A DNA stretch of 64,000 nt from Mycolicibacterium neworleansense (lineage in GTDB: Bacteria; Actinomycetota; Actinomycetes; Mycobacteriales; Mycobacteriaceae), in assembly GCF_001245615.1 (NCBI RefSeq), contig NZ_CWKH01000002.1:1054001-1118000 (forward strand), given 5' to 3'. The notes below the pieces were generated by a model. That model did not search any database, had not been told where the DNA came from, and saw only the letters and a list, made by a program, of their open reading frames with translations. Numbering within the stretch: position 1 is the first letter of the stretch; each line of letters begins with the position of its first letter. Shown piece after piece: positions 16,248 through 25,791 of this stretch. Made by a program: the position numbers and the translations under genes.

Positions 16248-17759
16248 ATGACAACCGAGGTACTGGGCGAGGTCGCTGAGTTCGACGTCGTCATCATCGG
16301 CGCAGGAATCTCCGGGCTCGGCGCGGCAACGTATTTCAGCCGGGAGCTACCCGACAAGTCCCTCGTCGTGCTGGAGGGTCGCGACAACATCGGCGGCACG
16401 TGGGATCTCTTCCGCTACCCGGGCATCCGCTCCGACTCCGACCTGCACACCTTCGGGTACGAGTTCAAGCCGTGGCGCCACGAGTCGGCGATCGCCGACG
16501 CACACCTGATCCGCGAGTACCTCCAGGAAACGGTTGACGAGAACAACCTGGCGGACCTCATCAAGTTCCGGCACCGGGTCGTGCGTTCGGATTGGTCGTC
16601 GGCGGATTCGAAGTGGACGCTCACCGTCGAAGTGACCGACCCCGTCACCGGCTCGACTGCCACGAAGACGATCCGCACCGGATGGGTGTTCGCGGCCACC
16701 GGCTACTACCGGTACGACGAAGGCTTCTCGCCGAAGTTCCCGGGCCGCGACGAATATGAAGGTCTGGTGGTGCACCCCCAGCACTGGCCGGAGAACCTCG
16801 ACTACCGCGGCAAGAAGGTCGTGATCATCGGCAGCGGCGCGACCGCGGTCACGATGGTGCCGGCGATGTTGACCGGCCCTGGCACCGCCGGTCACGTGAC
16901 GATGCTGCAACGCACTCCCACCTACATCATGGCGATTCCTCGTGTTGACCGTCTCGCCGTTGTACTCACGAAACTCCTCGGCGCCAAGCGCGGCTACGCC
17001 GTCACTCGGTTCAAGAACATCTGGATCGAACGCGGGATCGTCAAGGGGCTTCGGATGTTCCCGCACGCTGGGCGAAAACTGATTCGCCGCGCGAACATCA
17101 AGCGGCTCCCCAAGGGTTTCGACGTCGACAAGCACTTCAACCCGCCGTATGACCCATGGGACCAGCGCCTGTGCGCAGCGCCCGACGGCGACTTCTTCGA
17201 CGCGATCAAGGACGGCAGCGCCTCGGTGGTCACTGACTCCATCGTGCGTTTCAGCGAACGCGGAATCGTCTTGAAGTCGGGTGAAGAGTTGGACGCCGAC
17301 ATCATCGTGACCGCCACCGGCCTGAATCTGCAACTGTTCGGCGGAATGCCGATCGTGGTCGACGGGCAGCAGGTGGACCTAGCCGACTCCTTCGCTTATC
17401 GCGGGATGCTGCTGAGCGGAATTCCCAACTGGGCGATGGCCATTGGCTACACGACGTCGTCCTGGACTCTCAAGGTGAGCCTGATGTGCCGCTACTTCAT
17501 CGACCTGGTCAAGCACATGGATGCTCATGGCTACGACCGGGCGGTCCCGGTCCCGCTGCCGGGAATGGATCGCAGGCCAGTGATGGACCTCCAATCCGGC
17601 TACGCCAAGCGCGGGGCGAAGATCCTGCCCAAGCAGGGCCCGGTCGCCCCGTGGCGGATGGCGATGTCGTACCAGGAGGACGCCAAGGCGCTGCGCGGTC
17701 CGGTCGCCGACGAGCACCTCGAGTTCGGCGTCAGCGAGAGGGCACACGCCCATGTCTGA
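16248..17759 (+). CDS. Baeyer-Villiger flavin monooxygenase, EthA-like
   Basis: 503-residue FAD/NADPH monooxygenase inserting oxygen next to a carbonyl to give an ester or lactone. FAD fold IGAGISGLGA near 17-26; GGTWDLFRYPG at 49-59; Baeyer-Villiger fingerprint FPGRDEYEGLVVHPQHWP near 166-183; NADPH fold IGSGATAV near 198. These match the EthA branch rather than cyclohexanone monooxygenase. Not the orthologous ethA locus: no EthR-type TetR gene is adjacent. First gene of a tight operon, overlapping the esterase start by 8 bp, the usual pairing in which the ester formed is hydrolysed next. Confidence 0.9.
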   Translation: MTTEVLGEVAEFDVVIIGAGISGLGAATYFSRELPDKSLVVLEGRDNIGGTWDLFRYPGIRSDSDLHTFGYEFKPWRHESAIADAHLIREYLQETVDENNLADLIKFRHRVVRSDWSSADSKWTLTVEVTDPVTGSTATKTIRTGWVFAATGYYRYDEGFSPKFPGRDEYEGLVVHPQHWPENLDYRGKKVVIIGSGATAVTMVPAMLTGPGTAGHVTMLQRTPTYIMAIPRVDRLAVVLTKLLGAKRGYAVTRFKNIWIERGIVKGLRMFPHAGRKLIRRANIKRLPKGFDVDKHFNPPYDPWDQRLCAAPDGDFFDAIKDGSASVVTDSIVRFSERGIVLKSGEELDADIIVTATGLNLQLFGGMPIVVDGQQVDLADSFAYRGMLLSGIPNWAMAIGYTTSSWTLKVSLMCRYFIDLVKHMDAHGYDRAVPVPLPGMDRRPVMDLQSGYAKRGAKILPKQGPVAPWRMAMSYQEDAKALRGPVADEHLEFGVSERAHAHV

Positions 17760-18669
17760 CTCAGACCAGTACGCAACTCTCTCATCCGGAGTGACGATCT
17801 GCTTCCGCGAGTCGGGAGACAAGGCGGACCCCGCCATCCTGCTCATCGCCGGACTCGGCGAGGACCTCACCTTCTGGACCGACTCATTCGTCGGATCGCT
17901 TGTTACCCAGGGATTTCGGGTCATCGTCATCGACAACCGGGACGTCGGCCAGTCGACGTTCGCGGCTACTGGGGCACCTGCACTCTGGCGTCAGGTGATG
18001 GGGCGCCCTCGCCGTGACGCTTATTCGCTCGCGGACATGGCCTCCGATTGTGTCGGCGTACTCGACCATCTCGGGATCGGGCAGGTTCACCTCGTCGGAC
18101 GATCCATGGGCGGAATGATCGCGCAGACGATCGCCGCGACCGAACCTCAGCGCGTGCGGTCCCTGACGTCCATCTTCTCGACCACCGGGGCGAGCAAGGT
18201 CGGCCAGCCGGCGCTGTCGACTATTGGGCTGCTCATCGCGGCGCCGGCCAAGAACAGAACTGCAGCCGTGCGCAACCACCTGCGCATCACGAGGCACATC
18301 GCCGGAACCGCGTACCCGATCGACGACGCCGAGGAAGCCGCCATCGCAGCGCGTGGTTGGGATCGGTGCGCCGGGGACCAGGCCGCCGGAATCGCCCGCC
18401 AGATTCAGGCGATCCAGGCATCCGGCGACCGGACCGAACAGTTGCGCAGGATCACTGCACCGACCCTGGTCATCAACGGTGATCGCGACGTGTTGGTGAA
18501 CCCCAGTGGCGGCGTCGCAACGGCCAAAGCAATTCGCTCGGCCCAACGCATCGTTATTCCCGGCATGGGCCATCACATTCCGCAGGCCCTGGTCGACCCC
18601 ATCACCCGATACATCTCGCAGCACGCGGACCGTGTGAGCGAAGGAGGAAACCATGTCGAAATCTCTTGA
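17752..18669 (+). CDS. Alpha/beta hydrolase, esterase/lactonase likely acting on the Baeyer-Villiger product
   Basis: 305-residue serine hydrolase. The nucleophile is S118 in GRSMGGM, the acid is likely in INGDRDVLV (about 243) and the His in GMGHHIPQ (about 270). The RSMGGMIAQ elbow and overall layout resemble the RdmC-type methylesterase group. The start lies inside the end of the monooxygenase gene (8-bp overlap) and its own end overlaps the amine oxidase start by 17 bp, so the three are translationally coupled. I infer it opens the ester or lactone made by the monooxygenase. Confidence 0.88.
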   Translation: MSDSDQYATLSSGVTICFRESGDKADPAILLIAGLGEDLTFWTDSFVGSLVTQGFRVIVIDNRDVGQSTFAATGAPALWRQVMGRPRRDAYSLADMASDCVGVLDHLGIGQVHLVGRSMGGMIAQTIAATEPQRVRSLTSIFSTTGASKVGQPALSTIGLLIAAPAKNRTAAVRNHLRITRHIAGTAYPIDDAEEAAIAARGWDRCAGDQAAGIARQIQAIQASGDRTEQLRRITAPTLVINGDRDVLVNPSGGVATAKAIRSAQRIVIPGMGHHIPQALVDPITRYISQHADRVSEGGNHVEIS

Positions 18670-20029
18670 GACCCCATCAGTCGATGTCGTGATCGTCGGT
18701 GCGGGCTTCGCGGGCCTGAGCGCAGCCGAGCGGCTCGTGAGCCTGGGCCTGTCGGTGCAGGTTCTGGAGGGTCGGGACCGGGTCGGGGGCCGATCGTTCT
18801 CCGGTGAGGTCGCCGGCGTCGCGGTAGACCTCGGGGCAACATGGGTTTCACTGCGGCACACCGCAATCCGCGACCTCGCCAGGCGAATGGGATGCACGAC
18901 GACCGGTCAATTCGACCAAGGCCGCAACGTCCTGTGGCTGGCCGGTCGCCGTCGCACGTACAAGGGCACCATCCCTCCCGTCTCCCCGGTCGTCATGGTC
19001 GACATGGCCCGCATACAGCTGGCGCTGGAAAAGTTGGTACGGCCCGTCAACGTCGATGCCGCCTGGGAGTCCCCGGACGCCACCCAACTCGACGCCATCT
19101 CGTTCGGCGAATGGCTCGATCGCAAGAGAGCGCTGCCCAGCACTCGTGCGCTGCTGGCGATTGTCAGCAAGGTGCAGTGGGGCTGCAGCCCGGCAGACGT
19201 CTCGCTGCTTCACGTACTGCGCTACATCCGCGCCGCAGGGGGGCTCAGCCATATGCTCGACGTCGAGAACGGGGCCAATCAGGACCGAATCACCGAAACC
19301 ACCCAGGAGATCGCCAAGCGGCTCGCCGAGCGGCTCGGTGACCGAATTGTCGTAGACGCTCCGGTTCGCAGTATCGCTCAAGACGACAACGGCGTAACCG
19401 TCCAGACCGACGCGGCAACAATCAAGGCCAAGTACGCCATCGTCACGGTGGCTCCGCCGCACCGCGCCGATATCGAGTTCCAGCCTGCTCTTCCAGAGAA
19501 AGCCGCGGGGCTCACGCGAACCTGGCCCATGGGTGCGCTCAGCAAGGCGTTCGTCGCCTATGAAAAGCCCTTCTGGCGGGCTGACGGGCTTTCGGGTGAA
19601 GGTCTCACCGACACCGGAACGGCGTTCATCACCTTCGATGTCTCGCCGGAGGACAGTGGACCCGGAATCCTGATGGTGTTCTGCTCCCCGCGCGTGTTCG
19701 ACGGCTTCAGCCCCGAGATACGGCGTGGCCGAGTGATCCAACAGCTGGTCGACTTGTACGGCCCACAGGCGATGACCCCCATCGATTACATCGACCACTG
19801 CTGGGGCACGGACTCGTTCGCCCCCGGTGGTCCGCACCCCGCCGCGCCTCCCTATGCGTCCGTGAGCTACGGCAGCGCCCTCACCGACCCGCACGGGCGG
19901 ATTCACTGGGCTGGCACCGAAACCGCAGGCGAGTGGGCCGGAACCATGAATGGTGCTGTTCTCACCGGCCTGCGGGCCGCCGAACGGGTCGCCGGGCTGG
20001 TCAGCGTCGAGGAAAAAGCGTCGGTGTAA
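18653..20029 (+). CDS. Flavin-containing amine oxidase (MAO family)
   Basis: 458-residue FAD amine oxidase turning an amine into an aldehyde or ketone plus ammonia and peroxide. N-terminal VVIVGAGFAGLSAAERL and EGRDRVGGR bind ADP; VDLGATWVS and C-terminal HWAGTETAGEWAGTMNGA complete the fold. There is no Cys at the position where mammalian monoamine oxidases bind FAD covalently, so the cofactor should be non-covalent. Bacterial relatives include putrescine oxidase and cyclohexylamine oxidase. ATG 18653 with AAGGAGG directly upstream, inside the esterase gene. No signal peptide, so cytosolic. Confidence 0.88.
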   Translation: MSKSLETPSVDVVIVGAGFAGLSAAERLVSLGLSVQVLEGRDRVGGRSFSGEVAGVAVDLGATWVSLRHTAIRDLARRMGCTTTGQFDQGRNVLWLAGRRRTYKGTIPPVSPVVMVDMARIQLALEKLVRPVNVDAAWESPDATQLDAISFGEWLDRKRALPSTRALLAIVSKVQWGCSPADVSLLHVLRYIRAAGGLSHMLDVENGANQDRITETTQEIAKRLAERLGDRIVVDAPVRSIAQDDNGVTVQTDAATIKAKYAIVTVAPPHRADIEFQPALPEKAAGLTRTWPMGALSKAFVAYEKPFWRADGLSGEGLTDTGTAFITFDVSPEDSGPGILMVFCSPRVFDGFSPEIRRGRVIQQLVDLYGPQAMTPIDYIDHCWGTDSFAPGGPHPAAPPYASVSYGSALTDPHGRIHWAGTETAGEWAGTMNGAVLTGLRAAERVAGLVSVEEKASV

Positions 20030-20066
20030 GCGCCTCGTCCCGCACAGTCGGGGGAGACTTGTCGGC

Positions 20067-21302
20067 ATGGAGGATTTGTGGCCCCTGCCCACCGTCGAGG
20101 CCGCCGACGCAATCCGAACACTGTGTCAGCGGCTCTTGACGGAGACGGATGCGATGACCGAGGTCATCGCGGGGGCTGCACTCATGGCTCAGTACGAGCC
20201 GGCCCTGCTTCCGGATGCGTCGCTGGTCGAGGAGGACCGCCACCTCAATCGCTCCGATCTTGTCCAGTGGCTGACGTCGAACATTCAGCAACCGGGGCGA
20301 CGGGTCGAGCCCTACATCGGCCCGAGGACAGCGGAGTACATCCGCGACCTGGTATCCCGCGGCATCGGACCGGATTTCGCCGGCGGATGGCGGGTGGCAC
20401 TCGGCCTCGGATGGCGCCGATGGCTCGAAGAATGCGTGGCGCACTGCACAGACCCTGACCTCCTCGTGGAGGTTATCGACGTGTCGGCGAAGTCGTTGGT
20501 GCAGTACGCCCTCGACTCGGTCTCCGCCCTGCGTGAGGCCAGCCTTGCGGCCGCGATGGGTAATGCAAATGCCGATGCGATTGCGCTGATACAACTGATC
20601 GCCAGTGGGGCCCCGATGACCGAGGACCTCGCGGAAGGGCGGCTGAGGTACCGGTTGGCCCGCCCGCACGTGGGTCTCGTCGTATGGACCGACGATACTC
20701 AGCGGGCCAAAGCGTTGGACGACGTGGTCGCGGCCGTGCGTTCTGCTTCGGCGGGGGGAAGCGCCCTGATCGCCCGCGCCAGTGCCACGTCGCGTTGGAT
20801 CTGGCTATCCGGGACCGCGACACCTGACCTCCGGCACGTCGAGAAGATCGTGGCGGAGGTGGCGGATGTTCGAGCGGCCGTCGGAAGGCCGGGAAAAGGA
20901 CTCGACGGGTTCAGGTCCAGCCACCAAGATGCCCTCGCGGCTCAGGCGCTGATCGTTCGGCTCGGATCCGACCGGCGCTTCACGGCGTACGCAGACGTCG
21001 AGCTCATCGACAACATCACCAAGGACCCCGCCAGCGCACAACGGTTCGTCACCAAGACTCTCGGCCCGTTGGCCGAAGCAGACGAAGCGCTACGGCAGGC
21101 GTTGCTGACCTACGTGCAATGCGGCTTCAACACCACTCGGGCGGCGGCCAACCTCTACGCACACCGAAACACCGTCGAGCGCCGAGTCTCGCGCGCCAAC
21201 GAACTCTCCGTGGTCAAAGTGGAAGAGAACCCCACACACGTCGCCGCCGCACTCCTGGTGCTGGAAATTGCGCCCGATATCACGGCGCCCACACCCTCCT
21301 AA
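20067..21302 (+). CDS. PucR/CdaR-family transcriptional regulator
   Basis: 411-residue regulator with a C-terminal PucR helix-turn-helix (about 345-385: YVQCGFNTTRAAANLYAHRNTVERR split around the turn). A central GGDEF-like CdaR region precedes it, and an all-helical N-terminal sensing domain of about 170 residues has no motif I recognise. PucR proteins are usually activators of nitrogen-compound catabolism. It is the last gene of the monooxygenase operon, 37 bp after the amine oxidase, and is the best candidate for binding AGTGCA-N3-TGCACT. ATG 20067 has GGGGGAGA upstream; in-frame codons before it lie inside the amine oxidase gene. Confidence 0.85.
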   Translation: MEDLWPLPTVEAADAIRTLCQRLLTETDAMTEVIAGAALMAQYEPALLPDASLVEEDRHLNRSDLVQWLTSNIQQPGRRVEPYIGPRTAEYIRDLVSRGIGPDFAGGWRVALGLGWRRWLEECVAHCTDPDLLVEVIDVSAKSLVQYALDSVSALREASLAAAMGNANADAIALIQLIASGAPMTEDLAEGRLRYRLARPHVGLVVWTDDTQRAKALDDVVAAVRSASAGGSALIARASATSRWIWLSGTATPDLRHVEKIVAEVADVRAAVGRPGKGLDGFRSSHQDALAAQALIVRLGSDRRFTAYADVELIDNITKDPASAQRFVTKTLGPLAEADEALRQALLTYVQCGFNTTRAAANLYAHRNTVERRVSRANELSVVKVEENPTHVAAALLVLEIAPDITAPTPS

Positions 21303-21380
21303 CGCGGTGGACAGACCGCCTCCGCAAACGCAGGGACGGCCTCCATTGACGCTGGCGCCGGACAACCATGTGCCTGACCA

Positions 21381-22088
21381 TCAGCGAGGATCCGGTATCG
21401 CGCGAATGGCGAGAAATCCCGTGGGTTCGCTGTGCAGGCGGTCGTACTTCTCTCGGTTGACGACAGCGGCCTGCGCGGCGGGTCTCGGTTCGAGTAACCG
21501 CTCGATGAGAAAGCCTGCCTGGTGCAGTTCTTCGCAGGTCTGCTCCAGCGGTGAAAGCCAGTGCCGGAGTTGCCATCCGCGGCTCCAGGTCTCGTCGACG
21601 ACACGCGGTTGGAAGTAGTTGCCGCCGTGCCGAAGCCAGTCGCCGGTGGGATGTAGCCGCGACAGTACGAGCGCGCCCCCGGGTCGGAGAACTCGCCGGA
21701 ACTCGCGCAGCGCTGCGATTCTGTCGTCGACGTACTCCAATGCCAGCGCCAACAGCACGAGGTCGATCGTGTGATCGTCGAGCCAGTCGAGGGGGTGGGC
21801 GAGGTCGTGGGTGCGGAAACTGCCTGCGGGCACTCGCTGTTGGGCCAGCTCGACCATGCGCGGGCTCTGATCGAATCCGGTCACGTCCGCGCCCCGTGTC
21901 GTCAGTTCTTCGGCGTAGAGGCCCGGTCCGCATGCGGCGTCCAGGACGGCCGCGCCGGCCACGTCGCCGAGAAGGGCCAGGCACGCCGGGCGGTCGTAGT
22001 GCGCGTTGAAGAGCCCGGCCCGAGCGTGGTCCAGGTACTCGTCGGCGAAGACGTCGTACTGGGGATGGTTTCCCACCGCGTCAGTCAT
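21381..22088 (-). CDS. Class I SAM-dependent methyltransferase
   Basis: 235-residue cytosolic methyltransferase of the UbiE/Methyltransf_11 type. Motif I VLDAACGPG is near residue 48, followed by the acidic end of strand 2 in TGFDQSP, and RVLRPGGALVLS near 140 marks the post-core strand. Substrate unknown. ATG 22088 or the adjoining GTG 22091 can both serve as start. Convergent with the PucR regulator (78 bp gap) and 44 bp downstream of lppW on the same strand, so it may be co-transcribed with it. Confidence 0.85.
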   Translation of the reverse strand: MTDAVGNHPQYDVFADEYLDHARAGLFNAHYDRPACLALLGDVAGAAVLDAACGPGLYAEELTTRGADVTGFDQSPRMVELAQQRVPAGSFRTHDLAHPLDWLDDHTIDLVLLALALEYVDDRIAALREFRRVLRPGGALVLSRLHPTGDWLRHGGNYFQPRVVDETWSRGWQLRHWLSPLEQTCEELHQAGFLIERLLEPRPAAQAAVVNREKYDRLHSEPTGFLAIRAIPDPR

Positions 22089-22132
22089 CACGTCATTATC
22101 AGCCGGGCACCCGGGTGCGGGTACGCCGGTGT

Positions 22133-23062
22133 TCAGATGCGGCCGCCGGGGAACATCGTCTTGACGACCTGAGTGACGGTGTTGCGTGCAGAGGCGGCGT
22201 CGCCGGGCTCCAGGGAGCTGATCGCCATGACGTAGCGACGGTCGGGTCCGATCGCGCCGGTGGACACGTGCAACTGGTTGCCGCCGTTCCAGCAGCAGAA
22301 CCAGCCCTGCTTGACCGCGACGGGCTCGGCATAGAGCCCCTCTGGGATACCGAAGCGCTGCGGGTATCCGTCATTGCCGGTAGGTGTCGATTGCGCCAGG
22401 TTGCTCATGATCACGTCGGCCTGCTCGGGCGGCAGCCCGCCGCTGCCGTCCAACAGCATGTTGTAGTAGCGGACGAGGTCGTTTGCGGTGCTCTGCGTGA
22501 CGTCCCAGTGTCCGTTGTAGGGCGCTGTGGTGCCGGTCAACCCGTACCGCCCGACGATGCGCGCGATGATGGCGTTTCCTCCGTTGCGATCCCAGAAGGT
22601 CTGGGCCGCGCCGTCGTCGGAGGACCGCAGCATGACGTCGAGCGACGCGCGATCGGCGGCGGTGAGCTTCTTCTCGCCCTTCGATTCCTGCAGCAGCAGG
22701 TCGTCGGCGATGAACAGCTTCACCACCGAGGCGATGGGAAACGGTTGGCCGGCGTTGTTGGAGATGATCTCGCCGGTGTTGCGGTCCAGCACGGCGACCT
22801 TGATGTTGACGCCGGACTTGGCCGCGTCGGAGGTGGCCTGCCGGGTGCGGGCGTCGAGCCCTTCGAACGGCGCCAGGGGCTCATCGTTGGGAGCTTGGGG
22901 CAGCGCGGGCATCGGTGCCTGCGGAGCGGTAACTGGTGCCTGCGGGGTGTCCCCGGCGCCGGGGGGCATGCCCCATACCTGCGCCTCGCAACCGGTGACG
23001 AGCATGGCCGTGGCGAGGACCGCCATGCCTGTCATCGTGTGCTTGGTCAGCTGCCGCCACAT
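22133..23062 (-). CDS. lppW: LppW-like lipoprotein with class A beta-lactamase fold
   Basis: 309-residue lipoprotein: signal peptide with lipobox LVTGC (Cys25), a Pro/Ala linker to about residue 70, then a beta-lactamase/transpeptidase-like domain. SxxK is present as SVVK (near 112); the SDN position reads SSDD and the KTG position KQG, so ordinary beta-lactamase activity is doubtful. The sequence around KQGW and ending FPGGRI closely matches M. tuberculosis LppW. It is exported and membrane-anchored, and probably binds or modifies cell-wall peptides. The function of LppW itself is not established. Confidence 0.85.
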   Translation of the reverse strand: MWRQLTKHTMTGMAVLATAMLVTGCEAQVWGMPPGAGDTPQAPVTAPQAPMPALPQAPNDEPLAPFEGLDARTRQATSDAAKSGVNIKVAVLDRNTGEIISNNAGQPFPIASVVKLFIADDLLLQESKGEKKLTAADRASLDVMLRSSDDGAAQTFWDRNGGNAIIARIVGRYGLTGTTAPYNGHWDVTQSTANDLVRYYNMLLDGSGGLPPEQADVIMSNLAQSTPTGNDGYPQRFGIPEGLYAEPVAVKQGWFCCWNGGNQLHVSTGAIGPDRRYVMAISSLEPGDAASARNTVTQVVKTMFPGGRI

Positions 23063-23316
23063 AGGTCCTCCGAATGATGGTGAGGCAGGGGAGCTGGGAT
23101 GGACGCTGCGCCCGCCGGGTTGTGCACTTGCGCGTGAGTTGGCTGAACGAATGAAAACTCAAGCGAGGATGCACATCCTGGCAAGCCTTCGGGACACGCG
23201 CAGGTTTGTCAAAGCAGACCGGAGCCGGCGGATGAGTAGACATCGCCGGTGCCAGTTCGTAGCCTGTCCGACAGACATACAGCCGGGCCAAGAGCGGTCC
23301 TTGCAAGCGAAGGATC

Positions 23317-24375
23317 GTGACAATCCGTATGACCGGGGTGCGCCATTTACTTCGGCGGACGGCGTGCGTCTCGACGGCTGCGATCCTGGTGCTGACGATG
23401 TCGATGGGTGACGTGTTGGCGGACCCGGCGGCTGACGCCTTGACCAAGCTCGACGAGTTGTCCCGCCAGGCGGTGCAGAGCCGTGAGGCCCTCACCAATG
23501 CCCAACGCGATGCCGATGCCAAGCAAGCTGAGCAGGCAGCGGCCGCCGACCGCCACCGCGCCGACCTGGAAGCCCTCGACGCCGCCAACGTCCAGCTCGC
23601 GCCGTATCAGACGGCCGTCGACCGGGTAGCGGCGATGACCTATATGAGTGGCGGCGACGGTCAGATGGCGGCGGTGCTGACCGCGGCCTCGCCGCGGCAG
23701 CTGATCGACAAGCTGTCGCTGCAGCGGGTGGTCACCGCCAAGACGGCCGCTGACATGAAGGCCTACAAGTCGGCACGCGAGCGCGCGGCCAGCGCCGCCC
23801 AGGCTTCGGAGAAATCAGCCGCCGACGCCGGCGCGGCGGCTGAGAAGGCCTCCGCGGTGAGCGCGGACCTGAAGGCCAAGTTGAGTGACCTGCTGCGTCA
23901 GATCGCCGCCGCGGAGGCACAGTACGGCGCGCTGACACCGCAGCAGCAGGCGATCGTCGACAATGCCAGCGCACTGGTTCCGGCGGACCCGGCGATCGCG
24001 GCGGCCCGGGCAGATATCCCGGAGGCGTTGCCTGTCGGTGTCGCGTCCGAGATCGGGTTGCAGCCCAACACCATCCTGGCCGCCCGGGCCGTCAGCGCAC
24101 GGTTTCCCCAGATCTCCGACATCGATGGGGTCCGGCCCGACTCGAAGCCGTGGCATCCCAGCGGTCTGGCGATCGACATCATGATCCCGAACCCCTCGAG
24201 CCCGGAAGGTATCGCGCTCGGGGACGAGATTCTTGCCTTCGCGATGAGCAATGCGGCCCGCTTCGGGCTCCAGGATGTGATCTGGCGCGGCACCTACTAC
24301 ACGCCATCTGGTCCGCAAGCGTCGGGCTACGGTCACTTCGACCACGTGCACATCACCACGACGCCACGCCGCTGA
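23317..24375 (+). CDS. Exported coiled-coil protein with VanY-like C-terminal domain
   Basis: 352-residue secreted protein. A signal peptide covers about residues 1-36 (cleavage near VLADPA). A long Ala/Lys/Glu-rich coiled coil follows (40-215), similar to the N-terminal part of NlpC/P60 hydrolases such as RipA. The last 110 residues form a mycobacterial domain related to M15 peptidases, with HPSGLAIDIM and GHFDHVHI giving the metal-binding His/Asp pattern. This architecture suggests a peptidoglycan peptidase or an activator of one. GTG 23317 or ATG 23329 may be the start; AGCGAAGGA fits either loosely. Divergent from lppW, another cell-wall protein. Confidence 0.78.
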   Translation: MTIRMTGVRHLLRRTACVSTAAILVLTMSMGDVLADPAADALTKLDELSRQAVQSREALTNAQRDADAKQAEQAAAADRHRADLEALDAANVQLAPYQTAVDRVAAMTYMSGGDGQMAAVLTAASPRQLIDKLSLQRVVTAKTAADMKAYKSARERAASAAQASEKSAADAGAAAEKASAVSADLKAKLSDLLRQIAAAEAQYGALTPQQQAIVDNASALVPADPAIAAARADIPEALPVGVASEIGLQPNTILAARAVSARFPQISDIDGVRPDSKPWHPSGLAIDIMIPNPSSPEGIALGDEILAFAMSNAARFGLQDVIWRGTYYTPSGPQASGYGHFDHVHITTTPRR

Positions 24376-24468
24376 CCGCCGCCTCGGCGTTGCGACGGCT
24401 CCAGCACCGGCAAGACGCTTGTGCGCGTCGCGTCGGCGTGTGAGGCTCTCGTCTTGGAGAGTGGCCGC

Positions 24469-24846
24469 ATGACGTCGACACGCAACAGCGCACTCATCCG
24501 CACCTTCTTCGCCCTTCGATTCGCCACCGGCGTTGCGGCATGGTTGGCCCCGAACAAGACGGGCCGCCTCATGGGTCTCAATGCCGGCCGCGACCAACCG
24601 TTCACGACCCAACTCTTCGGTTCCCGTGAACTGACGCTGGCCCTGGCGATTACCGATTCCGCTTCACCGAGGTTGCGGACCCGCGCCTTGCAGATGGGCC
24701 TGCTCACCGATCTGCTCGATGCCGTCGCTGCGGTTCGCGGTGTCCGCGCCCGCACACTGTCACCGACCGGCGCGATCGTCGCCGGCGGTGGTGCAGCCCT
24801 GTTCGCCGGGTTGGGTGTCGCGGCCTTGAACAGCGATCAGCGTTGA
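24469..24846 (+). CDS. Small membrane protein, unknown function
   Basis: 125-residue protein with three to four hydrophobic stretches: FFALRFATGVAAWLAP, LTLALAITD, a helix near 75-95, and IVAGGGAALFAGLGVAAL at the end. It looks like the small actinobacterial DUF4267-like membrane proteins, but the match is weak. ATG 24469 is preferred over an upstream GTG because CTTGGAGA lies about 9 bp before it. It ends 15 bp before the end of the opposing DUF1906 gene. Confidence 0.65.
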   Translation: MTSTRNSALIRTFFALRFATGVAAWLAPNKTGRLMGLNAGRDQPFTTQLFGSRELTLALAITDSASPRLRTRALQMGLLTDLLDAVAAVRGVRARTLSPTGAIVAGGGAALFAGLGVAALNSDQR

Positions 24847-24861
24847 GGTTCTGTCACGACC

Positions 24862-25671
24862 TCACGGATGCAGGTTCCACTGGCCGCAATCTTGGGCCAG
24901 GACGTCGTTGACGTCGACACGCAGACCGCCGACCACCGGTCCGGGATTCGAGGCGGTGTCGATGATGCGCTGGTACAGAACTGCGGCGGGGTGGACCTTT
25001 CCGCCCGACCAGGACCGGGTCTGCCACGCCCATGCCTTGCCCGGTGTGCCCGACCTCCCGATGACCCCATCGGCTATGGCCCACTGGCACGGATTGATAC
25101 CCGCGTAGATCCCGGTGCGCTGAACTCCGAGCACCGAGTTGATCCCGCGAAACCACGGCAGCGCGACGCTGTTCCAGGTGTTGCGGTCGATGTCGTCGTC
25201 GACACTGAAGAAGATCGGGGCGCTGCGACCGCCACCTGCCGCGGTGTGCAGTTGCCACGCGGTGCGTGCGTCGGCGACTCCGCCGGCGTACCCGCGGGTG
25301 AAGTCCGATGGAGCGGTGCCGCCCGGTTTCCCGTACTGGTAGTTGCTGACGATCACCAGTCCGGCGGCGGTCAGCGACTGGGCGTAGGGCAGGGTGATCG
25401 GCTTGGCGCCGAAGGATGACCCGGGACGTGACGTCGAGACGTAGTTGATCACCCCGGAGTGGCCGGCGGCTCGGATGTCGCGCGCCGGAATCTGGCGCAT
25501 GGCGAAGTCGATCAGGGTGGGCGCGGCGGCCGATGCCGTGGGGGCGCCGACGCTTGCGGCGGCCGCACCCAATCCGGCCAGTGCTGACATCGCGGTGGCC
25601 AAGCGCAGCGCGTCACGCCGGGAAACCGGGCCGAAGCGGCGCAGGCCGCTGCTCCCAGGCGAGTCCTGCAT
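24862..25671 (-). CDS. Tat-exported DUF1906 protein (Rv2525c-like glycoside-hydrolase-like), copy 1
   Basis: 269-residue exported protein. The N terminus carries a twin-arginine signal (SRRDALRLA near 18-26) and a hydrophobic Ala-rich stretch ending ASAAAP. The mature part is a DUF1906 TIM-barrel-like domain with acidic residues at sugar-hydrolase-like positions (FFSVDDDID, VDVNDVLAQD). The M. tuberculosis member Rv2525c is Tat-secreted and affects the cell envelope and beta-lactam response. A paralogue lies at 40817-41596. ATG 25671 is used; a later start would remove the basic region before the Tat motif. Confidence 0.88.
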   Translation of the reverse strand: MQDSPGSSGLRRFGPVSRRDALRLATAMSALAGLGAAAASVGAPTASAAAPTLIDFAMRQIPARDIRAAGHSGVINYVSTSRPGSSFGAKPITLPYAQSLTAAGLVIVSNYQYGKPGGTAPSDFTRGYAGGVADARTAWQLHTAAGGGRSAPIFFSVDDDIDRNTWNSVALPWFRGINSVLGVQRTGIYAGINPCQWAIADGVIGRSGTPGKAWAWQTRSWSGGKVHPAAVLYQRIIDTASNPGPVVGGLRVDVNDVLAQDCGQWNLHP

Positions 25672-25791
25672 TGCGCGATGTTAACAAAGTGACCACTGTT
25701 AATAGTGTGGCCACGCCGGGCAGCGTGTCCAGGCGATTTCGGGTAGTGCACTACGCACGTCGCGGCGCCGGATTGGGCGCACCATCAAGCC

